From positions 40,877,559 to 40,941,558 of the forward strand of contig NC_057765.1 in assembly GCF_010389155.1 (NCBI RefSeq): a DNA stretch of 64,000 nt. Direction: 5' to 3'. Position numbers and translations under genes: made by a program. The notes beneath the pieces were generated by a model that did not search any database, was not told the DNA's origin, and was given only the letters and a program-made list of their open reading frames with translations. Of this stretch, positions 1-11,615 are shown piece by piece. This stretch comes from Erigeron canadensis. Taxonomy: Eukaryota > Streptophyta > Magnoliopsida > Asterales > Asteraceae. Position 1 is the stretch's first letter. The number at the start of each line of letters is the position of its first letter.

Positions 1-186
1 TTTATCCTTTTATCTCTTAATACACTAGTTTCTATCAGTTATCATAGTGTCTAAAACCGAAAGAGGGTGTATGAAAAAATCATAAGAGGAAAACGCAAAC
101 ATGCTTTAGGGCTGATTTGTTGTCCAGGACAAAACAGAACACGAAATCAGGGAAAAAGGTATTAATGAGGTTAAAACTGTATTATC
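1..186. other. AT-rich intergenic sequence, nothing recognised
   Basis: No open frame, repeat end or RNA motif could be supported in this short stretch before the Helitron-like fragment. Confidence 0.5.
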
Positions 187-460
187 TATACTCCTCTATA
201 AAGCATATTGACATTTTTATTTTTAAAAATTAAACATTTTTTTCAGTATTCTCATAATACCTTTATACCCTTACTTAAACATAAAACCATTATATACTCT
301 CTTTTTCTTATTCTCTAAGACTCTAATCATTACACGCTCTCATCAATGTTCAATCACCCTCTTCTGCCGCCCTCCTTCTCCACCGCCTCCCTTTAATATT
401 GTCCTCACATTCTAGCCGTCGCAACGCGCGGACACTATAATCGTTATATTACAAGTAGAA
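187..460 (+). mobile_element. Helitron-like fragment
   Basis: The fragment begins with TCTATACTCCTCTATAAAG, which matches the 5' termini seen at 35997 (+), about 53722 (-) and about 27327 (-). It then has CT-rich text and ends in a GC-rich segment GCCGTCGCAACGCGCGGACA. The same order (CTCCACCGCCTCCCTTTAATATTGT, then GCCG-CGCAA-GCGC-GACACTAT) is found inverted at about 51960-52110, and part of it at 36180-36280. No Rep/helicase coding is present, so it would be non-autonomous. I see no clear hairpin plus CTRR 3' end here, so the right border is uncertain. Confidence 0.5.
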
Positions 461-2607
461 ACCTTCGTAAATATCTTTATCACTAGCTATATCTTAAACC
501 CGTTTCGGAGGGATAATCACAGCTTTGAATAATACTTTAAATTCATAAAGTATATATTTAAAATTTTATTTATAGTTGTAGCTATGTACATCTTTATCTT
601 CAATTCATAAACTATAATTTAAGAAAATATTTGTAACTTGTAGCTTTTTTGTCTTTGAAAAAATAATATTAAACTTCAAACTTTTATTATAATAATGCAC
701 AATTGATTTAATAACTTATCAACCATTTACATCTTTTTGTTTACTCTCCATTCATACATGTTTGTAAACTTTGTTAGTAAAAATTTGTTTCCACCCAATC
801 ATTTTTCAAATAGGATACCGTCTATGAGTCTTATTCGTTTTTTCACAACCGTCCTTCTGTGAAGGTATCTTCTAATACTACTAAATGAGATTAGAGGCTT
901 ACCTAAGAAAATAGTGTTGTCAATAAATTAGATAGGCCACTTTAGCTTAAGTACACTTTTAATGACATCATGTTTTGGTTAGCAGCTTAGTTAAGGCTTT
1001 AGTTTGGTTCTAATTATGTGTTTAGCATGTAGTTTCTTTTTGTTTGACTATTATGTACTACAACATTGGTTTTGTAGTAACATGCCAGGAATAAAAAGCT
1101 AGCTCCTGACTCCTGACTCCTTCCTTCATACGTTTCCTCTTTCAATATTCAAAATACAATATTCAAAATATTTCACTCCAACCAAGAATTCATATATTTC
1201 TCCCTAAACAAGAAATCAAAATCCATTCCTTCCTCCATACCTTTTTCTTCTACATATATCACTTTTTCTTATGTTAGGTTTGATGCTAATCTATTAAACT
1301 CGGGGTATGTGAAATATATCAAAATAAGGGTATTTGAAATTCAAGTTTGAAAATCACCTTTGTTTTTGTTGTTGCTGTTGCTTCTTCTTTTCCGCTTTTC
1401 GAATTGTATGGATGAGCTTGGAATTCTTTTTTTTTTCCAACAAGCATGTGTTGTGGATGCTCCAGAATAAAGCTGAAGATATAAAATGAGGTGAGCATCT
1501 ATTTTTTTTTTATATTTATATGTAATTTTTTTTCTTATTTCTCCAACTACATTAAGCATTTTTTTATATTTAGGGTTTTTGAAACTACAAGATTTTGATG
1601 AAAACGATTCTCAAAAGGTAAGTTTTTAAAGTTTTTTAATTTTTGTAGGACTAAATATAGTATCTTTGGTAAATTAAATTCATATTTCTTATGCATATTA
1701 AGTGTTTGATAAAATGCTTCAATGAATACTTATCCTTAGTGTGATTATATACATGAGTTTTGACATTTTGTGTAAGTATTTAGTTATTATAGTTAGAGGT
1801 GATAGACATCAAATCTTGAACTAAGTACAATGAGCTGGCAATTTTTTTTTATAGTTTTATATATAGATTTTCCAGTTTTTTTCATCTTCTTTATGTGATT
1901 ATATACATGGGTTTTGAAGATTTTTAGTGTTGATGATACTTAATGATTTTAATATTATTGTTTTAAATATGAGGATGGTGTTATATGTGAGTCAAAAGCT
2001 AGATATGTTTAATTTGAATAATTTATTTTCCAATTTGAATAATATGATTGTTCTTTGAAAGTGCAGATCCTATTTTTGTTGATCGATGATAGCTTGGAAA
2101 ATGAAGATGGATGATAGTAAAGATACATTAAAAAGATGGAACCGATTATACTTTAGGAGGTATTTGAGTTTTTTTATCATTAATTTTGATGGATTTATTT
2201 TTTTCTTTCATTTTATTGACAAATTTTAAGATATTCATGTTAGAGAATCATACCGGATATCGAAATACAGGCATCAATATTTGTATATGAGTTAAGCTTT
2301 AATTCAAGGTTTTTTCCTTATATGAGTATTGTAGATCTTGCTTGAATCTATGAACATGTGAATGCTAATTTTTTTCGGTTTACAATTTGTTGCAGGAAGT
2401 AGATATGGATTATCATGATATAGACTACATAAGAGATGTCTCACATCTTTCCTCCTTTTTCTGTCCATGCTTTCTCTCTATTCATTTTCCACTTTTTCAT
2501 TATTTCTACGGCGGGTTTTATGATAAAGAATCCATGCCTAAGTTACATAACTTGATCACAGGTTCATCTTGGTTCTATATTTTCTATATATATTTGCAAC
2601 TTAGTTT

Positions 2608-2641
<34 letters not shown>

Positions 2642-4480
2642 CTTTCATTGGTTGTATGTGATTTAATATATAAATCCTTTGTGATTGTATTTTTTGGATT
2701 TTGCAGAAAATTGACACTTTTTTATATTTGACTGCTCACTTTATGACTTAAATTGAACAAGAGGTATTGGATTTAAGATTCAACAGGTCAATGTTGAGGT
2801 ATATTTCATCAATGTTATTTTTAAATTATAGACTTTTATTTATATAGAGTGTTGTTTAATTAAGTTATCTTTTTGCAAGAATACCAACCTTCAATTTGTA
2901 TATGATATTTGAGTTTTTGTTTTACGGTTTGTAAATTCTGAAATTGGTAGATGGAAAATTGTTTTTTCGACCTAATAGAGAGAGAGAACCACTAAAAAGA
3001 ATACAGACAAAGAATATTTTCTTATTTTACTTTCTTTTATGATTTTGAACAGGAAACAACAAAAACTCTAGATTTGATTTATCACCATCATCAGATTCAT
3101 CATGAAATTAGGGGTTTTTTTTGTAATAGTTTTGGTTTTAGAATTTAGTATCTTTGAAATTGGGATTCATGTTAAACAAGCTCATGCTCGTCGTTATTTA
3201 TTTTTTTTTTATTTTTTTTTGTCTTTTCCTATTTTTTTAATAGGTATTGGGGTGAACACGATGAGGAAAATGTAAGTTTTCAAAGTTTGCATGCATGATA
3301 ATATGTATTTTTAGTATGATAATTTGTTTTAGTTATGATAATTTGCAGGTTTTCTAATTGTTATAATGTGTTAGGGAATTAGAAATGGGAAGCCGAAGTT
3401 GCGTTTGAGTTGTCAAAGCTTCAGGTCTACACCACTGAATTTTTATTCTCTTTATTTTCAGCTTCTTTTTTCTTATCTAATAGACTGTATTCTTATAAAC
3501 TGAATCTCAAAGATGGATGGGTTGGGTAATGGGTAAAACAAGGGTGAATTTAATTCGTTCATATCAGTACATTTTGGATTCAGTGTAGTTAATGTACTTA
3601 TTGTCATTGTCCCGTTTGAGAATGACCATTTGGCCGAGGCAAAAGAAACTTTAGTATGATTTTAACTTCAATCATTTGAGCTATTGTCTTACATGTTTTC
3701 TTTAATAATTCCTTATAATATTATCATGATGATGTCAGATGCATGAGATTTGATGCAAAAGAAGTGGAAGATAGATATATAGTTGCGGTTGATATCAATA
3801 AGCACATTAAATTGATAATACTATAGATTTTTGAAAAGGTTCCCTCAATTAGTTAAATGTTTGTGTTTTTAATATCTGATGATTGACTCTGCTTGGTATC
3901 TTGACTTCATTCTTAAAATCTCTACCCATGGTACTTATTTTAGAAATCAAATTACAGGTGCAATATAAATAAGGTCTGGTGCGTTGGTTAATGGGTCGAT
4001 GGATGAGGAAGTAAATATTTGAAAGCTTTATGTATAATAATTTTTATAAAGAAATTATACCATGCTTGCTGCTCTTCAAATTGATGTCTAGATTTACTTT
4101 TATTTATATGTTTTATTATTTGAAACCTTTTACTGTGTATAATTCAGTATGTTCTCACTGTTCAAATGCACAGGGATGGATCTCGACTATATATCAATGA
4201 AGAGATTCAAGAACCTAATGACCCCAAAGGAGGTATACTCATTACCCTACATTCTAAAATGAACAAGTATACAGGTCTTCAAACATTCTGATTATGGATA
4301 TAACCGTGTTTTGTAGAGCTCATGGATAGTGTCGTACTTGGTACAATTTTGATACTTGAAGAAGACTTGACAAAGTCTTATATATCGTGTCGAATGTATA
4401 ATAAGAAAGTATTTAGAACTAAATCAGAGTATTTCGAAGTTGCATGAGAGGAGGAGGTAATTACGAATATTATTTGGAAG
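461..4480. other. AT-rich non-coding stretch
   Basis: No gene supported. Short open frames at 2387-2731 and elsewhere are low-complexity and lack family signatures. An (AT)n microsatellite lies at 2612-2639, and several long T runs occur. A few short pieces look exon-like, with GT/AG borders (for example around 4170-4230 and 4316-4420), but I could not assign them. They may be decayed exons of the same pseudogene as the fragment at 4530-4602. Confidence 0.45.
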
Positions 4481-4529
4481 ATTTGGAATGAAGTCATACC
4501 ACACATACCACCTTGAGGTTACAGTGGCA

Positions 4530-4602
4530 GGAAACAACATAGTGGGTGTCATTTTGCTCCCGGATTTGCCTCACTTATCTCATCTTGGTGCAGGGCCCGA
4601 CA
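4530..4602 (+). pseudogene. Degenerate exon resembling glucan/phosphoglucan water dikinase
   Basis: The + strand encodes GNNIVGVILLPDLPHLSHLG and then, after an apparent 1-nt deletion, RARQ followed at once by a perfect GTAAGT donor. The string LPDLPHLSHLG-RARQ resembles a conserved segment of plant starch-phosphorylating dikinases (GWD/PWD), plastidial enzymes that phosphorylate glucan chains. Only this exon could be recognised with any confidence. The frameshift and the absence of neighbouring readable exons mark it as a pseudogene or captured fragment. The family assignment is from memory of the motif and is moderate at best. Confidence 0.4.
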
Positions 4603-5698
4603 AGTAAGTCTATGATCTCTTTTTCGCTCTTCTATAACGGATGACGTTCTTATTTAACCTGCCATGAATTTTTACATGTGAATAAAATAACGAGATGATC
4701 TTTGTGCATTATTTGTTTAATGTCACTAAAAGGAGGTTGGGCACAAGTTCAAAATGGGCAATATTTTAGTATAGCTGTACAATCTAAACTGGGTCTCGTC
4801 AAGTATAATCATAGATAGCATTTAGATGTGTAATAGTTGTCTTCTTTGTAATAGAGCTTTGAGATGCTGAGGATCGGCTGCAATTTTAAGTGCCAAGTAG
4901 TAATCGCTATTTCAAGAAATTGAGGTAAGATTCTAATACTATTCTTTTAGCCGTTCCAAGATTCCAAATTTCAAATATACATTCTGTATTCATGCAGATT
5001 AAAAATTGCCAATATTTCGAACGAATTGTAGTTGGGAAGTTTTAGCATGTCAATTAGATGTCTTCTGTTTTATGTATTTATTTGGATCAATCTTACAGTA
5101 AATCAAAGTTTGTGTATATTTATTTGGATCAATATTTTTTACACTTTGAAACTTTTCAAGCATTAGCAATGGTGATTGTTTTTTTTTTCCTTTGCTGGTT
5201 AATCTTTGCATTTTTCTTACCTATGTTAGTCTCCAATGTTATGACTAAGTTGAGTTAAATACATTTTATGTAATAAAGATGCCAAGATGACCAAGCTAAC
5301 GCCATTCGGGTATTAAAAACATCCATGTATTCAGTCGATGATGGGCATGCTGGACACCAGGTATCATCAGTATGTGTACTTCATTCAGTTTCCTTCTTTT
5401 CTTTAACTCAGGTGTTAATAAATCATCCATGGACCATGGTACTTTGTGAAGGAAGTCGGAAGAAATGCAAGTTGCAATAAGTTGGCACGTTTCATTGGAA
5501 GGCTTGGACTGCCATTTTATCGTACAAGTGGTGACGAATCTATTTTGTATGACCATGAGTTTTAGAGGCAAGTTGGTTCAGCCTACTCAGTTAGTAATTG
5601 ACCTTGAAGTGTCATAATGCGCTATCTTTAGCTCTGCATATTTTGTATAAACTTTGTGTATTTGTGCTTTATTACAAGTTAATGGATTAACTGAGGAT
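4603..5698. other. AT-rich non-coding stretch left of the first retrotransposon
   Basis: No gene supported. Open frames at 5058-5258 (+) and 5296-5571 (-) show no recognisable domain. The last bases, ...GAGGAT, directly abut the LTR. They resemble the GAGGAT of the internal polypurine tract before the 3' LTR, which may be coincidence. Confidence 0.45.
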
Positions 5699-5989
5699 TG
5701 TAACAACCGTCCCAGAAATGTTTTATTTAAGTCCTTGAAAATGTACATATGCCACTAAATCGGTCAGACAGTCTAATTTATGTGAGTTATAGACGTACTT
5801 TAGATGTTCATTATGTGCTTATGTGAACTTCAAATTGATCTAAATATTAATATTGAACGACGAGTTTGTGATTATATTCAATAATATAGTAAGTTCGGTT
5901 CACAAATATCAAAAGATCGTAAAAGAGCTCAGCTCAATTTAATTGCAAAATGGTCCTTGTAGTTGTGAAATTTCACTTTTATGGTAAGG

Positions 5990-5997
5990 TATAAAAA
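5990..5997 (+). promoter_or_regulatory. Probable TATA box of the element 1 LTR
   Basis: TATAAAAA about 290 bp into the LTR. It is followed by an A/C-rich leader-like stretch (CACCTCCACACACTCACC and on), typical of plant transcript starts. The 3' LTR has the same box at 13450-13457. Confidence 0.5.
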
Positions 5998-6440
5998 GAA
6001 GTGTAAACCCAAAAAGATTTCTATTCTTCACCACCTTCATCACCTCCACACACTCACCACACCAAGAAACACACACATAAGAAATTCTTTGATTTCGTGA
6101 TTGTTAGATCGAATCGTTGATATCATTAGCTTCCTTGTAGTCATCTAAACATATTTCTGAAACCGACTTTGAGGTAACAACAACGTATTTTGTGATTTTG
6201 ATCAAATTAAGTTCAAACTTTTCAACTATATGTTCTTGATGATTTGGTCGTTTTTGATGTCAAAAACGTGTTAAAGAACAATGGGTTTATGTTTAAATAA
6301 GTCTAGTAACTGTTTTGGTGATCAAATTTGGGTCGTAACATGTCTTAATCTTCAAAACTCGTGATTTTGTTAAGTTCAGTGTTATGTCCGTATGCCTGCT
6401 GCATCAAACGAATTTATCTTGTTCAAAACGAAATTAGCTA

Positions 6441-6656
6441 AACGAACTTAATGTCTAACTTCGTTCTGTTCAGTCCAACGAACTTAATGTCTAACTTCGT
6501 TCTGTTCAGTCCAACGAACTTAATGTCTAACTTCGTTCAGTTCAGTCCAACGAATTTAAAGTCTAAATTCGTTCAGTTTAGACCAACGAATTTAAAGTCT
6601 AAATTCGTTCAGTTCAGTCCAACGAATTTAAAGTCTAAATTCGTTCAAGTTCAGTT
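6441..6656 (+). repeat. Six-copy 36-bp tandem repeat with internal dyad symmetry
   Basis: Six consecutive 36-bp units. The last three each hold ACGAATTTA-AAGTC-TAAATTCGT, with perfect 9-nt arms around a 5-nt loop. The first three hold ACGAACTTA/TAACTTCGT, which is symmetric except for one position. Because 36 is a multiple of 3 the repeat is open in one frame (MSNFVLFSPTNL-type units), but that frame is almost certainly not a gene. The same array is in the 3' LTR. Confidence 0.9.
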
Positions 6657-8002
6657 CAAACAGACTTAAGGCTCACTTTCGTTCAGTTCATGTACGTGAA
6701 GTTCAGTTAAAACTATTTTGAGTCAAAATGTTCAAAGGACCAAATCATCAGTTCACCAAGGACATTTGTGATTTGAATAATCACTTAGACTAATACGTGT
6801 ACTTCTATATGGTTATTATGTGCATAGGAGTTCGGCAAGGCGTAATTGGATCCCGATAGATATACTTATCTATCTTTGTACTTGTTCACTGTACTAGTTC
6901 TATATATTGTACCAGATCACTGTGAGTTCACTTATTTCCCCTTTCGTACATTTTTAAAGTTCTTTATCGGGGACTGAAAAGCATGAAAACTATTTTGTAC
7001 TTATATATATATACAGACTTATATATATATTTTCTTGACTGTACTACGTACTATCTTAAGACAGACAGACTATTTATGTACAGACTATTTTCAGACAGAC
7101 TATGTACAGACAGACTATTTACGTTATGATACTTATTTTCTAAATGTGTGTTCTAGATCTTGAATGGGCAGGATCTTGAATACATTCTTGTATGTACTTA
7201 TTGTCTATGTATGAGACCTAAGACTTACTGCTATCAATTCATCTCCCACCTGTTCTGGGAATGGACCGTAGGTATTATGGACAGCGCTGTTAGGGTAGGC
7301 CCATCCTCATTCTCCTCAGGACAGGAGAATGCATATTACCTAGACTTATTGATCACTTGTTCTGATCACATGCTCTGGTCACCAGTTCTGACCTAGTTCG
7401 TACTCATATACTTTCTGATTGCATGAGTTCCCTGATTTATCATAGCTCGTTATGGCCAAGCGGATTAGCAGTAATAATAGACATACATATTAAGTACATT
7501 ACAGATTCTAAACTATTGTTATTACAGCAAGGTACATTTGACAGCCGTACAGACTATATGACTTGACTTTTATACATACCCGTACTATGTATATTTATAA
7601 AGTACTTTATGTGAATCTCACCAACTACTTTCGTAGTTGACCTTTGAACTTACATGCTTTTCAGGCTAGGTACTAGATATTTAGCATAAGAGTCTTCCGT
7701 TCTAAGCTCATCCTTTTGGTGACGGTTCGTGCATACAAGTCCTGGAGCTACGAAGGCCTTATTACTATTCTAGCTCAAGTACTGTTCTATGAGACAATTG
7801 TTCTGTCCCATGAATTTGACTATTTTGATTCAGTTATATTCTGTAATAACATTCGTACTTCTGATCTAGACTTAATTATGATTCGTTATGACTTTGTTCT
7901 CCTGATCTTTGATTAATCTTAATGGCTGTGTTGAACTTGTACTGTGTGCATTTGTACTTGTCTGTGCATCCCGTATATTCCGCTTTAGCGGGGTGTTACA
8001 GT

Positions 8003-8015
8003 TGGTATCAGAGCC
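8003..8015 (+). other. Primer binding site (initiator Met tRNA) of element 1
   Basis: TGGTATCAGAGCC lies 2 nt after the LTR end. It is complementary to the 3' end of plant initiator Met tRNA, the usual primer for chromoviruses. Confidence 0.9.
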
Positions 8016-8454
8016 CATGGTTATAGTGAACACCGAGTTTTTCCCTAAGGAAAACTTGAGCTATAACTTGATTCCACTCTGAGGTGATCCTTTGATGACC
8101 GGTTTGAATAGTAGGTACTTTTATCATAATTATATGTAACCTGATCAACTACATATAACTAAGATAAAGGCACCTAGGACCTCAAGGTGCGTTATTGAGG
8201 GTGTCATCCAATTCTTAGAGCTCAATTAGGAACTTTGTTCAATATCGTTCATGTTCATTTGTTCTCTTCGGGTTCATCCGTGCTTGAAAGACTTACGTAC
8301 TAGTACATCATCTATAGGCCTTAGAGCTTATACGATTATAGGTCCTTGACGTACGACCGACGACTGTTCTTATTTTTATAACGTGCTATCAATGATCATT
8401 GTATATGAATCGTAATCAATTTCTTATTTCTGTCTTTTAGGGGCATAAGGAAGA
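8016..8454 (+). other. 5' untranslated leader of element 1
   Basis: Non-coding stretch between the primer binding site and the Gag start codon at 8455. It is expected to hold packaging signals; no specific motif was recognised. Confidence 0.6.
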
Positions 8455-10785
8455 ATGCCACCTAAGAGAGGGAGAAAGCCAAGAGTCGTACCCACTGCCG
8501 AGACCGTCGTTGAGCCCGAGCCTCAACCTAATACTACTATCAACTTTACTCTGGAAGATGTGGCAGATCTTATCACCAACCGCATGAATGCGATGATACC
8601 CAACATTGCTACTCAAGTCGCTCAGATGTTAGCGATCCCGTTGACTGAAGGCACCAAGAAGACGCAGGAAGAACAAGAGCAGAACCAAGTAGTGCACAGT
8701 GATTCTGAAGGTGCCAGTCAGATTAACACCAAAGTTGCTGCTGAGGGCAGAGTTACCCGCAACAGAGGTTGTTCATTCAGAACCTTCACTCAGTGCAAAC
8801 CCCCAGTTTACACCGGAGAAAAGGGAGCTTCGGAGTTGTTGATGTGGTTTGAGAACATGGAGGAGGCTTTATATCACACAGAGACTGCAGAGGAGAAGAT
8901 GGTTGAGCATGCCACTAGTCAGTTCGATGGTGCTGCCAGGTCATGGTGGACTGGCGTTGTTTCTACTGATGGCAGAAAGGCTGCATATGCTCACACTTGG
9001 GAAGAACTCCAGAAGATGATGAGAGCTGAGTTCTGCACCAAGGATGCATTGCAAGAGTTAGAGCAGGAGTTTTGGGACTTAAAGATGAAGGGAATGGAGA
9101 TTGAGAAGTATATCTTAAGGTTCAACGAGCTTGCCAGACTTGTACCACATCTAGCATCTACTGAGGAGAAGAAGATTGATCGCTTTATCTGGGGTTTGAT
9201 CCCAGAAGTTCGTCGTGCTCTCACTAGCAAGGGTCCTAAGACTATGTCCAGAGCCACTGTATTGGCTAAGACTTTGACCAAGGACATCATCAGATCCGGA
9301 GATGTGTTGGAGAGTGAGGAGAAAGGAAAGAGAAAAGCTGAAGAGGTTGTTGAGAAGAAAGTTGAGCCCCCAAGTAAGAAGGGGAAGATTTTGAAGAATT
9401 ATGCTGTGACAACAGCACCTGAGCCGCCTAGGTATTCTGGAACCGCTCCTAAGTGTTCCCAGTGCTATCTTCACCACACTGGTGCTTGTCCCACCTGTTA
9501 CAAGTGCCAAGGCATTGGGCACTTGGCTAGATACTGCAATGTCGTGTCGACAAACATGATCAGAGCTAACCCGCCGCCAGTGAACAGAAATCTTCAGATG
9601 AGGAATGACAGACTTCCTCCACCACCTCCTGCACCAGTTCAAAGAAATCAGAATCAGATTCGGAACGCCCATGTTCAGCGCGATGCTCATCCACGCGGAC
9701 CAAGACAGCAGAACCAGAACCGCCAGCATCAGCAAAACCGACAGGGCCCTGCTAACGCTCGAGTTTTCGCTCTGAACGCTGAAGAAGCTCGTCAGAACCC
9801 ACGGGTTGTGACAGGTACTTTTCTTCTGAACGATCATTACGCTTCAACACTATTTGACTCCGGTGCTGAACGTAGCTTTGTTGCATTAGACTTTAAAGCT
9901 AATACTGACATGAACACTGGCAGACTAAATGATAAGTATGTGATAGAGTACGCTAATGGCCAACGGTATGGCACTAATGAAATTGCTCTAGACTGCTCCT
10001 TGGTCTTAGTAGACAAGACTTTTACGATTGACCTAATTCCTGTTGAACTTAGTAGTTTTGATATCATCGTGGGAATGGACTGGCTATCCAAACACCACGC
10101 GACTATTTGTTGCCATGAGAAAACAGTTCATATACCACTCCAGAACAGTGAGATCCTGATAGTGCAAGGCGATAAGTCCACGAACGAGCTAAAGATCGTC
10201 TCAGCCATGAAATTCCGCAAGTACTTAGACAAGAAAGACCATCTCGTGTACTTAGCTCATGTCATCGACAAAAGTGCTAAAGAACTTAAAGTTCAAGACA
10301 TCCCCATTGTACGGGACTTTCCAGATGTCTTTCCTGACGATTTACCAGGTGTACCACCTGTGAGACAAGTCGAGTTCAATATTGATCTTGTTCCCGGTGC
10401 AGCACCTGTCGCTAAAGCACCATATCGTCTAGCTCCTCCTGAAATGCAAGAACTGTCCAATCAATTACAAGAACTCGTGAGCAAAGGCTTTATCCGTCCC
10501 AGTTCATCCCCTTGGGGTGCACCGATCTTGTTCGTTAAAAAGAAAGATGGCTCAATGAGAATGTGCATAGATTATCGAGAACTGAACAAACTAACCATCA
10601 AGAACCGGTATCCTTTGCCTCGCATAGACGACTATTTGATCAATTGCAAGGTGCCTCGTACTTTTCTAAGATCGATCTACGATCGGGCTATCACCAGATT
10701 CGTGTTCAAGATAGTGATGTCCCAAAGACAGCTTTTCGTACTCGCTATGGTCATTACGAGTTCCTCGTTATGCCATTTGGTCTGA
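8455..10785 (+). pseudogene. gag-pol: Gag-protease-RT (N-terminal part) of element 1, ends in a frameshift
   Basis: ATG at 8455 opens a 776-codon frame. Gag occupies roughly residues 80-300 ([25 protein letters not shown]). A CCHC zinc knuckle [14 protein letters not shown] lies near residue 350, followed by a Q/N/P-rich stretch. The aspartic protease shows [10 protein letters not shown] near residue 465. The start of the reverse transcriptase ([19 protein letters not shown]) lies near residue 680. Homology stops after PLPRIDD at about 10630, where one nucleotide is missing. The last ~50 codons of the open frame are out-of-frame read-through. The rest of RT continues in the +2 frame, overlapping this one. 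The protein would package RNA (Gag) and mature the polyprotein (PR). Confidence 0.92.
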
Positions 10786-11615
10786 CTAATGCTCCAGCTA
10801 TTTTCATGGACTTGATGAATCGTGTCTGTCGTCCATTCTTAGACAAATTTGTGATCGTGTTCATTGACGATATTCTCGTTTACTCCCGAAACAAGACCGA
10901 CCATGAGCAACACTTACGCTCTGTTCTTCAACTCCTACGAAAAGAAGAGTTATATGCCAAATTTTCAAAGTGCGAATTCTGGCTTCGCCAAGTACAGTTC
11001 TTAGGTCACATTGTAAACGAGGAGGGCATTCATGTTGATCCGACCAAGGTTGAAGCCATCAAGAAATGGGAGGCCCCGATAACTCCCACTGAAGTTCGTA
11101 GTTTCCTCGGATTAGCTGGTTATTATCGTCGTTTCATCGAAAATTTTTCTAAGATCGCACTACCCTTGACACAATTGACGCAAAAGACTCGAGATTTCAT
11201 TTGGGGTGATCAGCAAGAACAAGCATTCCAAACCTTAAAGGACAAACTGTGTAACGCACCTGTCCTAACTTTACCTGATGGCACTGAAGACTTTGTGGTG
11301 TACTGTGACGCCTCACATCAAGGTCTAGGCTGTGTACTGATGCAAAGAAGCAAGGTGATCGCCTATGCATCCAGACAACTCAAAGTGCACGAAAAGAACT
11401 ATACCACCCACGACCTAGAACTTGGGGCAGTTGTGTTCGCTTTGAAGATTTGGAGGCACTACTTATACGGAACCAAGTGTACTATCTTTACCGATCACAA
11501 GAGCTTGCAGCACGTATTCAACCAGAAAGAACTGAACATGAGACAGAGGCGTTGGGTGGAATTGCTGAATGACTATGACTGTGAAATCAAGTATCATCCC
11601 GGAAGGCGAATGTAG
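10563..11615 (+). pseudogene. pol: Reverse transcriptase and RNase H of element 1 (second frame)
   Basis: True homology begins at about 10632 ([20 protein letters not shown]). The RT catalytic FIDDILVYS box and QVQFLGHIV motif are present. RNase H shows [14 protein letters not shown] and FTDHKSLQH. The frame ends at YHPGRRM-stop because one A is missing near 11602. The next frame continues the expected [10 protein letters not shown]. All catalytic aspartates visible in this frame are intact, so the damage is limited to the two single-base losses. These could be real mutations or assembly errors. Confidence 0.92.

Larger units (their letters stand above)
5699..8000 (+). repeat. 5' LTR of element 1
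   Basis: Starts TGTAACAACCGTCCCAG and ends GCGGGGTGTTACA, giving the TG...CA ends of LTRs. A TATA-like TATAAAAA lies at 5990-5997. A run of six 36-bp tandem repeats follows at 6441-6656. A motif TCGTAGTTGACC...ACATGCTTTTCAGG at 7630-7665 is shared with two other LTRs in the window. The same sequence recurs at 13159-15460. Confidence 0.95.

Noticed and set aside
6451..6669. 72-codon frame with repeated MSNFVLFSPTNL-like units
   Set aside because: It is a translation of the 36-bp LTR minisatellite, present in both LTRs, with no other gene feature.
7160..7916. Open frames of 78 and 66 codons inside the element 1 LTR, repeated at 14617-15375
   Set aside because: They are conserved only because the LTRs are recent copies of each other; no start context or domain.
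8991..10091. - strand frames opposite gag-pol of element 1, up to 228 codons
   Set aside because: Shadows of the real + strand coding sequence.
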